Shown here: positions 1-7,515 of the stretch, one piece after another
Layout: each line of letters begins with the position of its first letter
Numbering within the stretch: the stretch's first letter is position 1
Assembly: GCA_013203065.1 (NCBI GenBank)
Contig: JABMQV010000320.1
Coordinates: 1-10,033 of the forward strand
Reading direction: 5' to 3'
Source of the DNA: Desulfobacteraceae bacterium
Lineage (GTDB): Bacteria; Desulfobacterota; DSM-4660; Desulfatiglandales; Desulfatiglandaceae
Length of the DNA stretch: 10,033 bases
The notes under the pieces: generated by a model
Database searches by the model: none
Told to the model about the DNA's origin: nothing
What the model saw: the letters and a program-made list of their open reading frames with translations, nothing else
Program-made: the position numbers and the translations under genes

Positions 1-221
1 TCATTATTGATGTTGGGTTCGTTTTCATTTCGAGGTTTTCGGTCAAGCATTAGATAGTATCCAAATACCAAAAACATTATCTTTAGGACTATAGACGTCA
101 GCGCCCTGAACAATCAGAACAGGTTTTTAGGGCAGGGTCAATGACCATTTCGGGTTTTGGGACGAAAGGCCTAACATCACTTGGGACAGACCAACCACCG
201 TATATGGTAGATGCTTTGTGA
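1..221. other. Left-edge region, no confident gene
   Basis: No gene can be assigned with confidence. On the - strand, positions 98-277 are open (59 codons, stop TGA at 98-100). The translation reads like protein (it includes the string FVPKPEMVIDPALKTC) but has no good start, with in-frame TAA and TGA immediately upstream. Also on the - strand, a frame from TTG at 113 or ATG at 77 runs off the left edge and encodes a hydrophobic, membrane-helix-like stretch (IVLKIMFLVFGYYLML). Neither has a recognisable ribosome binding site. The + strand is also open at the edge in more than one frame, so the edge frames cannot be told apart. An imperfect palindrome (ACCGTATATGGT) lies at about 197-208. Confidence 0.3.
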
Positions 222-250
222 TTGACACACAATATATTCTCTAATAAACT
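222..250 (+). promoter_or_regulatory. Candidate sigma70 promoter for parE-parC-tex
   Basis: A perfect -35 box TTGACA (222-227) is followed after exactly 17 bases by TAAACT (245-250), which matches four of six -10 positions including the important T1, A2 and T6. It points at parE and would give a leader of roughly 140-170 bases. It is the best promoter-like match in the upstream region. No start site has been measured. Confidence 0.5.
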
Positions 251-331
251 ATCATCATAAAAGAAAGACTCCCAGGTTTATCAGGCTGATATGACCTCGT
301 TTTTGCATTGATCTCGCATCTAAAGAGGCCC

Positions 332-350
332 AAAAGAATCTTATTCTTTT
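332..350. promoter_or_regulatory. Perfect AT-rich inverted repeat in the parE leader
   Basis: AAAAGAAT (332-339) and ATTCTTTT (343-350) form a perfect 8-bp inverted repeat around a 3-base centre (CTT). It lies between the candidate promoter and the parE start. It could be an operator or a weak leader hairpin. The run of four T at the end of the right arm gives slight terminator character, but the stem is too AT-rich to be convincing. Confidence 0.4.
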
Positions 351-431
351 CAGACCCGGAAATCAGGTTTCACTGACTATACCCGATGGGAGTTTATGGC
401 TGATATGTTATTGGCCAAGCAGGGAGATGGC

Positions 432-2234
432 ATGACCGGAAAAACGGATCCTCACGTCTACGACGAGAGCAAAATAAAGACCCTCAGTTCTCTTGAACAT
501 ATTCGTCTCCGTACCGGCATGTACATCGGGCGGCTCGGTGACGGCTCAACCTATGATGACGGCATCTATATCCTCCTAAAGGAAATGGTGGACAATGCCA
601 TTGATGAGTTCATCATGGGGCATGGAAGGAAAATTACCATTAAGATAAAGGATAACTTTGTTGCTGTTCGTGACTATGGACGGGGAATTCCCTTGGGCAA
701 GGTAATTGATTGCGTATCAGTCATCAACACAGGTGCAAAGTACAATGATGATGTTTTCCAATTCAGCGTCGGACTCAATGGTATCGGCACCAAGGCAGTC
801 AATGCGCTCTCATCCCACTTTAAGGTGGTTGCCTTCCGTGACGGAAAATACAGCGAGGCCAATTTTGTAAAAGGAAAGCTCAAATCCAAAAAAAGGGGAA
901 ATACCTCGAAGGAACCGGACGGCACTTATGTGGAGTTTCTCCCTGATACCGAAATTTTTGGAGAGTATGATTTCAACATGGAATACGTTGAGCAGCGTAT
1001 GTGGAATTGCGCCTGCCTAAACAGCGGGTTGCGGCTTATTTGCAACCGGCGAAAATTTGAATCCAAAAACGGTCTGCTGGACCTGCTGTATTCCGAGGTT
1101 GGAGATGACACAGTCTATGACATTGTCTACTACAAAGGGAAATACCTGGAATTTTCATTTGCACACACCAACAACTATGGCGAGAGCTATTTTTCATTTG
1201 TGAATGGGCAATTCACCACTGATGGCGGGACACACCAGGCTGCCTTTCGAGAGGGTATCCTGAAAGGCGTAAACGAGTTTTACAAAAAGACCTATTCGGG
1301 GGTGGACATTCGGGAGGGTATTGCGGGGGCAGTGGCCGTGAGGCTCAAGTCGCCGGTCTTTGAAAGCCAGACAAAGAATAAACTGGGCAACACGGAGGTC
1401 AGGGGCTGGATCGTCTCCGAGGTCAAGTCCGCAGTGGTTGACTTTCTCCACAAAAATATTGGGACAACCAGAAAACTGGAAGAAAAACTTTTGAGCAACG
1501 AACGGTTGCGAAAGGAATTGAACACGGTCAAAAAGGAGGCCAAGGCGGCTGCGAAAAAGATCGCCATTAAGATCCGCGACTTGAAAGACTGTAAATACCA
1601 TCTGCAGGATGGCCCTAAGGGTGAAAACTCCACTGTGTTTATTACTGAAGGCCAGTCTGCATCGGGTTCCATGGTTTCAGCGCGTGATGTGTATACCCAG
1701 GCCATTTTCTCCCTCCGCGGGAAACCGCAGAATGTCTTTGGAAAGAACAAGGCCGCCATTTATAAAAATGAGGAGCTTTACAACATGATGATGGCCCTGG
1801 GTATCGAGGATGATCTAACGAACCTCCGATATGGCAGGATTGTCATTGCCACCGACGCCGACCATGACGGGTTCCATATTCGAAACCTGTTGCTTACCTT
1901 TTTTCTCAACTATTTTGAAGAGCTGGTCTCTGCCAACCGTGTTTATATTCTCGAAACACCGCTCTTCCGCGTTCGAAACAAGAAGGAAACCCACTATTGC
2001 TATAACGAAAGGGAACGAAATGCGGCCATGGACGAAATAAGCGATCCTGAAATAACCCGGTTCAAGGGGCTGGGTGAGATATCGCCAAAGGAGTTTTCTC
2101 AGTTTATTGGTGAGGATATGCGCCTCATAAAGGTGCATGTCCGATCCATCAAGAGCGTTCCCGAAACACTTCGGTTTTATATGGGGAAAAACACGCCTGA
2201 GCGCCGCGATTTCATCATGGAGAATTTGATCTGA
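432..2234 (+). CDS. parE: DNA topoisomerase IV subunit B (ParE type)
   Basis: ATPase subunit of a type IIA topoisomerase; with ParC it passes one DNA duplex through another and mainly decatenates daughter chromosomes. All family blocks are present (numbering from ATG 432, about 600 residues): GHKL N-box EMVDNAIDE near 51-59, GRGIP near 83, the ATP-lid GLNGIGTKA near 114, the QTK loop (ESQTKNK) near 313, the TOPRIM motif TEGQSASGS near 406 and the metal-binding DADHDG near 475. The N-terminus (HIRLRTGMYIGRLGDGS) and short length fit the compact ParE form best known from Bacteroidetes, not long gyrase B. ATG 432 was chosen because AGGGAG lies five bases upstream; ATG 396 (612 residues, GGAG only three bases away) or ATG 405 are possible. 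The gene overlaps parC in TGATG, so coupled translation is likely. A GyrB annotation cannot be excluded without the rest of the genome. Confidence 0.92.
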   Translation: MTGKTDPHVYDESKIKTLSSLEHIRLRTGMYIGRLGDGSTYDDGIYILLKEMVDNAIDEFIMGHGRKITIKIKDNFVAVRDYGRGIPLGKVIDCVSVINTGAKYNDDVFQFSVGLNGIGTKAVNALSSHFKVVAFRDGKYSEANFVKGKLKSKKRGNTSKEPDGTYVEFLPDTEIFGEYDFNMEYVEQRMWNCACLNSGLRLICNRRKFESKNGLLDLLYSEVGDDTVYDIVYYKGKYLEFSFAHTNNYGESYFSFVNGQFTTDGGTHQAAFREGILKGVNEFYKKTYSGVDIREGIAGAVAVRLKSPVFESQTKNKLGNTEVRGWIVSEVKSAVVDFLHKNIGTTRKLEEKLLSNERLRKELNTVKKEAKAAAKKIAIKIRDLKDCKYHLQDGPKGENSTVFITEGQSASGSMVSARDVYTQAIFSLRGKPQNVFGKNKAAIYKNEELYNMMMALGIEDDLTNLRYGRIVIATDADHDGFHIRNLLLTFFLNYFEELVSANRVYILETPLFRVRNKKETHYCYNERERNAAMDEISDPEITRFKGLGEISPKEFSQFIGEDMRLIKVHVRSIKSVPETLRFYMGKNTPERRDFIMENLI

Positions 2235-4189
2235 TGGCGTATGTCAATTCCGTATTCAACAAAAATTTTCTGGAATATGCGTCCTATGTGATAAAGGATC
2301 GTGCCATCCCTCACATTGACGATGGGTTAAAACCGGTTCAACGGCGTATCCTCCACTCTCTTTTTGAGATGGATGACGGCAAATTCAATAAGGTTGCGAA
2401 CGTGGTGGGAAACTGCATGAAATATCACCCCCACGGCGACGCCTCGATCTATTCTGCCCTTGTGGCCTTTGCCAACAAAGAACTGTTTATTGATAAACAG
2501 GGGAACTTTGGCAATATTTTCACAGGGGATGAGCCCTCAGCAGCCCGGTACATCGAGTGCCGACTGCTGCCTCTCGCCAAAGAGGTGTTCTATAAGCCGG
2601 AGATCACCGAATATGAGGATTCATACGACGGCCGGAACCGGGAACCGATCACTTTTCCAGCAAAGATCCCCGTCCTTCTCGTTCAGGGGGCGGAAGGGAT
2701 TGCCGTTGGCATGTCCACGAGAGTCCTGCCCCATAACCTGATTGAGGTGGTTGAGGCCGTGATCGCCTGCCTGAAGGGAGAGCCGTTTACGCTCTTCCCC
2801 GATTTTTTGACAGGGGGTCTTGTGGATGTATCCGAATACGGTGACGGCACTGGAAAGGTCCTGGTACGGGCCAAACTCGACACCAAGGACCCCAAAAAAA
2901 TTGTTATCCGGGAGTTGCCCTTTGGGTCCACCACAGAAAGCCTGATCAATTCCATTGAGGCTGCGGCAAAGAAAAATAAGATAAAGATCGCCACCGTGGA
3001 GGATTACAGCGCCGAGAGTGTTGAAATCGAGATCAAACTCGCCCGGGGTGTGTACACAAAGGACACGGCCGATGCCCTTTTTGCCTTCACCGACTGTGAA
3101 TCCTCCATTGCGGTGAACCTCCTGGTGATCAAAGACGAAATGCCTGCAGTCATGACGGTGAGCGAGGTGATCCGACACCATGCCAAGCGGCTGATCGAAA
3201 TTCTGTTTGCAGAACTGAAACTTGAAGAGAAACAACTAAGGAATAGATTGCATGCACGGACCATCGAACAGATATTCATCGAGGAACGCATTTACAAAAA
3301 AATTGAAGAAATGACCACCATGGAGGCGGTTATCAACGCCGTGTTTGACGGGCTCGAACCTTTCTCCACGACGATCAGGCGCGAGGTCACAACCGAGGAT
3401 GTTGAGAGGCTTCTAAAGATCCTTATCCGGAGAATCTCTCTTTACGATATCAACAAGGCCAAGAAAGAGATGCAGGGAATCCGGAAGCGGTTGAAGGAAA
3501 TCAAGCACCATCTTGCCAATATTACGGATTACGCCATTTCTTTTCTGGAAGAACGTATCATAACAAAGCACCGTGATCAGCACCCGCGCCGGGCGGAGAT
3601 CATCTCTTTTGATCAGGTCGACGTGCGTGAAGCGGCCCAGCGCAACCTGAAGCTCCGCTACGACCCCAAGACCGGCTATCTCGGCTATGAAGCAAGCGGG
3701 AACGTGTTTTTTGACGTTTCACAGTATGACCGAATATTGGTGATCCGGAAGACCGGGGCATACTCGGTGATCGATGTTCCTGCGAAACTGTTTGTGGACA
3801 AGGGGATGCTTTACTGCGGATTCGCAGACCAGGAGACATGCGCAAAAACCGTCTTCACGGTTGTCTATCGAAACAAGAATGATTATCCCTATATTAAGCG
3901 CTGCCGGATCGAAAAATATATTCTCAACAAGGGATATTCCATCGTCCCCGACAACTGCACCGTCTTAAAGACTACCCCCGCGGAAGATGGGTGCGTGATC
4001 ATCCATTATAAACCCAAATCCCGCCTGCGCCTTCTTCAACAAACCTTCAGGGTCTCTGATTATGCCATCAAGGGGGTCAGGACCCTTGGGGTGCGCCTTG
4101 CGAGAAAAGAGGTGAAGTCGGCCAGGTTTGTGAAAGACTCAGAAGACAACCGAGAGGGAATATGGAAGAAAGACACGTCAACAGGATAG
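2234..4189 (+). CDS. parC: DNA topoisomerase IV subunit A (ParC type)
   Basis: DNA cleavage-rejoining subunit that forms A2B2 with the ParE product. The winged-helix/tower region shows HPHGD at 65-69, GNFGN and the active-site tyrosine in SAARYIE at about residue 106, which forms the covalent 5'-phosphotyrosyl link. GIAVGMSTRVLPHNL matches the conserved A-subunit block. Helical coiled-coil arms (EERIYKKIEEM, KRLKEIKHHL) and the dimer gate follow to about residue 480. The C-terminal part is only about 170 residues, against roughly 250-300 for a full beta-pinwheel; it retains a box-like AIKGVRTLGVRL. At the quinolone-contact positions (E. coli GyrA 83 and 87) the residues are Ala70 and Ser74 instead of Ser and Asp/Glu. 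The start overlaps the parE stop by one base; the end overlaps tex by 28 bases. ParC rather than GyrA is inferred from the partner and the short CTD. Confidence 0.9.
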   Translation: MAYVNSVFNKNFLEYASYVIKDRAIPHIDDGLKPVQRRILHSLFEMDDGKFNKVANVVGNCMKYHPHGDASIYSALVAFANKELFIDKQGNFGNIFTGDEPSAARYIECRLLPLAKEVFYKPEITEYEDSYDGRNREPITFPAKIPVLLVQGAEGIAVGMSTRVLPHNLIEVVEAVIACLKGEPFTLFPDFLTGGLVDVSEYGDGTGKVLVRAKLDTKDPKKIVIRELPFGSTTESLINSIEAAAKKNKIKIATVEDYSAESVEIEIKLARGVYTKDTADALFAFTDCESSIAVNLLVIKDEMPAVMTVSEVIRHHAKRLIEILFAELKLEEKQLRNRLHARTIEQIFIEERIYKKIEEMTTMEAVINAVFDGLEPFSTTIRREVTTEDVERLLKILIRRISLYDINKAKKEMQGIRKRLKEIKHHLANITDYAISFLEERIITKHRDQHPRRAEIISFDQVDVREAAQRNLKLRYDPKTGYLGYEASGNVFFDVSQYDRILVIRKTGAYSVIDVPAKLFVDKGMLYCGFADQETCAKTVFTVVYRNKNDYPYIKRCRIEKYILNKGYSIVPDNCTVLKTTPAEDGCVIIHYKPKSRLRLLQQTFRVSDYAIKGVRTLGVRLARKEVKSARFVKDSEDNREGIWKKDTSTG

Positions 4190-6420
4190 CTGACGAACTG
4201 GCTCTCGGGCCGCAGCAGGTCATGGCCGTAGCCGGGCTTATAGGCCAAGGCGCCACCGTGCCCTTTATCGCCCGATACAGAAAAGAAGCCACGGGCTCAC
4301 TCGATGAGGTGGCGATTACGACGATCCGAGACCGAATCACACAACTGCAAGAGCTTGAAAAACGGCGAGAAAGTATATTGAAGTCGCTGGGAGAACGTGA
4401 ACTCCTGACGGAAGAACTGAGGGAAAACATACTCGGCGCAAAAACCATGACCACCCTGGAAGACATCTACCTCCCCTACAGGCCCAAAAGACGTACACGG
4501 GCTACGATTGCCCGTGAGAAAGGTCTCGAGCCCCTTGCCGAGATGCTTTTTGAACAGCACGAAGACACGAAGCCCATACGTGATGCGGAGACCTTTGTGG
4601 ATCCTGAGAAGGGTGTTGAATCTGCTGAAGATGCACTCGCGGGAGCCCGGGATATCATTGCGGAATGGGTCAATGAAAATCCGGAGGGCCGGCAAAAGAT
4701 GCGAGCCCTTTTTCTGAAGAAAGGCCGGTTCCACGCAAAGGTGATTCCGGATAAAGAAGAAGAAGGAAGGAAGTACAGGGACTATTTTGACTGGGAGGAG
4801 CCCGTGGCCTCTGCGCCGTCCCACAGGATTCTGGCTATGCGGCGCGGTGAAAAAGAAGGGTTTCTGAATCTGAGAGTGACGGCCCCGGAGGATGAGGCCT
4901 TGGCTTTACTGGGGGCCTTATTCGTGTGGGGAACCAGTGCCGCATCCATCCAGGTAGAAGAGGCCGTTTACGATAGCTACCATCGGCTTCTTTCCCCTGC
5001 CATGGAAACGGAAATTCGTATGGAAACCAAAGAGCGGGCTGACCACGAGGCCATTCGGATATTTGCCAAAAACCTCCGCGAACTTCTCATGGCTCCTGCG
5101 TTGGGGGAAAAAAAAGTCCTGGCCATCGACCCGGGGATCCGAACCGGATGCAAAGTGGTCTGCCTTGACAGGCAGGGGAAACTGCTACACACGGAGACCC
5201 TCTATCTTTTCAGCTCCGACAGAAACAGGGTTGATGCGGCCCGGACCGTATCCAGGTTGTGTGACAAGTTTGGGGTTGAGGCCATCGCCATTGGAAACGG
5301 CACAGGGGGCAGGGAGACAGAGACCTTTATTCGAGAACTTGACATTCCCCGAGATATTGAGGTGGTGATGGTCAATGAAAGCGGCGCATCCGTCTATTCC
5401 GCTTCTGAGGTTGCAAGGGAGGAATTCCTTGATCTTGACGTCTCCCTGCGCGGGTCTGTATCCATCGGGAGACGGCTTATGGACCCCCTGGCGGAATTGG
5501 TCAAAATTGACCCCAAATCCATCGGAGTGGGACAATACCAGCATGACGTGTATCAACCTGCGCTCAAGAGCAGTCTCGACGACGTCGTCATAAGCTGTGT
5601 TAATGCTGTAGGGGTCGAGGTCAATACAGCGAGTGAACAGCTCCTTTCCTATGTCTCCGGTCTCGGGCCTCAATTGGCCAAGAACGTTATCGCCTACAGA
5701 AATGAAAACGGCCCCCTGTCATCAAGGGAAGGCCTCAAAAAAATAAAACGGATGGGTCCCAAATCCTTTGAACAGGCTGCGGGATTTCTTCGTATCAGGG
5801 AAGGAGAAAACCCTCTGGATGCAAGTGCGGTGCACCCCGAGTCCTATCCCACAGTAGAGGCCATGGCCAGGGACCTGAGTTGCAGCGTCGAAGACCTGCT
5901 CCGGGTTGAGACGCTCCGGGAAAAGATCGATTTACCGGGCTATGTCACTGAAAAGACGGGTATCCCCACCCTGACGGACATCATGGAGGAATTGGCCAAA
6001 CCCGGGCGCGATCCCCGGAAAGATTTTGAGATCGTCTCCTTCACCGAAGGGGTCAACGCCATTGAGGACGTCAAACCGGGCATGAAGCTGCCGGGTGTTG
6101 TCACGAATGTCACGGCCTTTGGAGCCTTTGTGGATATAGGGGTCCACCAGGATGGCCTGGTGCATATCAGCCAGTTGGCGGATCGCTTTGTAAAAGACCC
6201 CAATCAGATCGTAAAGGTCAACCAGCGTGTTATGGTCACCGTCCAGGATGTGGACCTCGAAAGGAACCGGATTTCCCTTTCCATGAAAGACAAGGGGGAA
6301 AAAGCGGAAAAATCAAAGGATAGCAAGAATAGACCTCGTAAGAGTAAACCCAAAGTCAAAAGGCAAGAAAAAGAAAAGACGCGGCCATTCAACAACCCGT
6401 TCACCAGGGCCCTGAAATGA
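4162..6420 (+). CDS. tex: Tex family RNA/DNA-binding transcription accessory protein
   Basis: Cytoplasmic nucleic-acid-binding protein related to the core of eukaryotic Spt6; in other bacteria Tex affects transcription, toxin expression and stress tolerance, but its exact reaction is not settled. At 752 residues it is full length. Order: an N-terminal helical Tex domain with the typical VPFIARYRKEATGSLDE near 32-48 and DIYLPYRPKRRTRA near 102; a YqgF/RNase H-like domain starting near 318 (VLAIDPGIRTGCKV) with AIGNGTGGRETE near 375; tandem helix-hairpin-helix motifs near 497-545 (SGLGPQLAKNVIAYR, KKIKRMGPKSFEQAAG); an S1 domain near 640-712 (GVVTNVTAFGAFVDIG, DGLVHIS); and a lysine-rich tail. 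ATG 4162 has GAGAGG four bases upstream, inside the parC coding sequence, so translation is probably coupled to parC. No U-tract terminator was found after the stop. Confidence 0.95.
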   Translation: MEERHVNRIADELALGPQQVMAVAGLIGQGATVPFIARYRKEATGSLDEVAITTIRDRITQLQELEKRRESILKSLGERELLTEELRENILGAKTMTTLEDIYLPYRPKRRTRATIAREKGLEPLAEMLFEQHEDTKPIRDAETFVDPEKGVESAEDALAGARDIIAEWVNENPEGRQKMRALFLKKGRFHAKVIPDKEEEGRKYRDYFDWEEPVASAPSHRILAMRRGEKEGFLNLRVTAPEDEALALLGALFVWGTSAASIQVEEAVYDSYHRLLSPAMETEIRMETKERADHEAIRIFAKNLRELLMAPALGEKKVLAIDPGIRTGCKVVCLDRQGKLLHTETLYLFSSDRNRVDAARTVSRLCDKFGVEAIAIGNGTGGRETETFIRELDIPRDIEVVMVNESGASVYSASEVAREEFLDLDVSLRGSVSIGRRLMDPLAELVKIDPKSIGVGQYQHDVYQPALKSSLDDVVISCVNAVGVEVNTASEQLLSYVSGLGPQLAKNVIAYRNENGPLSSREGLKKIKRMGPKSFEQAAGFLRIREGENPLDASAVHPESYPTVEAMARDLSCSVEDLLRVETLREKIDLPGYVTEKTGIPTLTDIMEELAKPGRDPRKDFEIVSFTEGVNAIEDVKPGMKLPGVVTNVTAFGAFVDIGVHQDGLVHISQLADRFVKDPNQIVKVNQRVMVTVQDVDLERNRISLSMKDKGEKAEKSKDSKNRPRKSKPKVKRQEKEKTRPFNNPFTRALK

Positions 6421-6546
6421 TGCCGCATCATTCCGGGCGCCTTCAAGAAACACCTGAGCCCGACTCCAGAAACCCGATCATCCTTCCCGGACCTATCGAG
6501 AGATTACTGTTTTCTTGATTTCTGATGATTACGCACTGGCATTCTC

Positions 6547-6586
6547 ACTATGGCACCAATGCCATAGTTGGGGTGGAAATGCCATA
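6547..6586. repeat. TGCCATA half-site cluster (possible operator)
   Basis: A perfect 9-bp inverted repeat has arms ACTATGGCA (6547-6555) and TGCCATAGT (6560-6568) with a CCAA centre. The half-site recurs in direct orientation as AATGCCATA at 6578-6586, exactly 20 bases after the copy at 6558-6566, about two helical turns. Three related half-sites within 40 bases suggest a protein-binding site, though none is tied to a known regulator. TGGCAC at 6551-6556 resembles a sigma54 -24 box, but no matching -12 GC follows. Confidence 0.35.
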
Positions 6587-6622
6587 CCATAGCCACACAG
6601 TTCTGCACGGAGGGTGTTTCCT

Positions 6623-6639
6623 GCTAAAGACGGAACTGA
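6623..6639 (+). repeat. Left copy of 17-base direct repeat flanking the STAS unit
   Basis: GCTAAAGACGGAACTGA here matches 7396-7412 at 16 of 17 bases (G6633 versus A7406). The 11-base core TAAAGACGGAA occurs again exactly at 7499-7509. The copies bracket the structured block and the STAS gene. The length is near what chance could give in a window of this size, so the meaning is uncertain. Confidence 0.35.
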
Positions 6640-6720
6640 CCTAATTTACAGCCTTTTTCCCCCAAAAAGACCCATCTCGATTATTTTTGCATCATTCTTG
6701 CATACGTAGTAACCCAAACA

Positions 6721-6921
6721 ACTGAGTGCACCCCACTTCAGCACCTCCTAAGAAACCAGGAGGCGGCCGAAAGGCTCCAAAGGTTATTCTTGGAAGAAGG
6801 GGGGCAATTGTGGCACTCAGTCCGGAGCTTCCGGTATGTGCGTGCATCTTTTCGCCTGGTCATCTCCAAAAAAATGAAAAAAGAGATTGGCGCCAGCAAA
6901 ATAACGGCATACCGGTAAGCT
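6721..6921 (+). ncRNA. Candidate structured RNA / cis-regulatory leader
   Basis: Two adjacent domains of nested complementary arms. Domain 1: ACTGAGTGC (6721-6729) pairs perfectly with GCACTCAGT (6813-6821). Inside it, 6731-6739 pairs with 6796-6804 with one A-G mismatch. Within that lie CCTCCT/AGGAGG (6744-6749/6758-6763), GCC-GAAA-GGC (6766-6775, a GNRA-type tetraloop) and a weaker CCAA/TTGG (6777-6780/6790-6793). Domain 2: AGCTTCCGGTATG (6826-6838) pairs with 6908-6921 with one bulged T, enclosing CGCC/GGCG (6853-6856/6889-6892) and ATCTC/GAGAT (6862-6866/6883-6887). The GAAA loop favours the + strand, toward the STAS gene about 100 bases downstream. TACCG (6910-6914) could instead pair with CGGTA (6943-6947) ahead of T6, a possible but weak switch. 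It matches no riboswitch class I recognise. Confidence 0.4.
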
Positions 6922-7019
6922 CATCACTAAGAGTCCAGAAATCGGTAATTATCTTTTTTGATCGATGAGGGATTGTTGGAAACACGGAGTATTTCTTATC
7001 ATTTGTGAGAGGAGGAAAA

Positions 7020-7400
7020 ATGTTCCAAATATTAGAGGGAAGCGAAGGCAATGTGGTGGGTGTTGAGATTAGCGGTGAGTACACAAAGGAGAATGTGGAG
7101 GAACTGGAAAAGATATTTGAGGGCAAGATTGCCAAAGGATATGACCGTTTAAATCTTCTGTTCAAGATTGACAATCTGAACATAGGCAAAATTCATGTAA
7201 ACGCCTTCATAGAGGACTCCAGGTATGCCCTGAAGCATATGGACCAAATGCGTCACCTCGCGATTGTAGGAGACAGTAAGCTGGAAAAGGTCCTTATTGA
7301 ATTAGACAACAAACTGTTCGGGAAGGAGAAAGAGGAACTTATCGAAAAATATTTTGACGTAGCGGACATAGATAATGCGTGGGAGTTCGTCCGCAGCTAA
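7020..7400 (+). CDS. SpoIIAA-like STAS-domain protein
   Basis: A 126-residue soluble protein resembling the SpoIIAA-like / STAS-SEC14 family (the group once called DUF3478). It starts with a beta-rich segment (MFQILEGSEGNVVGVEISGE) and continues with alternating helices and strands. It has the family-typical HMDQMRHLAIVGDSKLEK near 76-93 and an acidic C-terminal helix ending DNAWEFVRS. Members are thought to bind small hydrophobic ligands or protein partners; no enzyme activity is established and no partner kinase or sigma factor is in this window. ATG 7020 is preceded by AGGAGG (7010-7015) with a four-base spacer, so the upstream in-frame GTG at 7005, which overlaps the Shine-Dalgarno, is unlikely. 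It is the only gene between tex and the convergent creatininase-family gene. The structured block upstream may control it. Confidence 0.75.
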   Translation: MFQILEGSEGNVVGVEISGEYTKENVEELEKIFEGKIAKGYDRLNLLFKIDNLNIGKIHVNAFIEDSRYALKHMDQMRHLAIVGDSKLEKVLIELDNKLFGKEKEELIEKYFDVADIDNAWEFVRS

Positions 7401-7412
7401 AGACGAAACTGA
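7396..7412 (+). repeat. Right copy of 17-base direct repeat
   Basis: GCTAAAGACGAAACTGA overlaps the STAS stop codon and repeats 6623-6639 with one difference. The related core TAAAGACGGAA follows at 7499-7509. No transposon genes or terminal inverted repeats accompany it. Confidence 0.35.
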
Positions 7413-7515
7413 AACCCGACATCCGGCGTTTTCAGCGATCCCTCATCGGTCAAAAGAGAAGGCAAAGCCGAGTCAATGTTTTGAAAGCGTTATCTATTTA
7501 AAGACGGAATTTCTT

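Larger units (their letters stand above)
6421..7019. other. Long intergenic region with repeats and predicted structure
   Basis: Nearly 600 bases without a convincing protein gene. It contains an inverted/direct TGCCATA cluster (6547-6586), one arm of a 17-base direct repeat (6623-6639), a direct repeat of TTGCAT (6687-6692 and 6699-6704), a block of nested stems (6721-6921) and a T6 run (6953-6958), followed by the STAS gene leader. An 80-codon + strand ORF at 6726-6968 crosses the structured block but has no ribosome binding site or recognisable domain. No good promoter was found. Confidence 0.5.

Noticed and set aside
2621..3235. 204-codon - strand ORF inside parC
   Set aside because: Antisense shadow of a well-supported gene; its composition mirrors the parC codons and shows no domain.
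6418..6430. TGATG-CCG-CATCA hairpin at the tex stop as a terminator
   Set aside because: Only 5 bp and no following T-run.
6551..6566. Sigma54-type promoter at TGGCAC
   Set aside because: The -24 half is present but the required GC of the -12 half is missing at the right distance.
6726..6968. 80-codon + strand ORF across the structured block
   Set aside because: No Shine-Dalgarno, no recognisable domain, odd composition (Pro/Gly/Lys-rich start), and the strong nested stems explain the sequence better.
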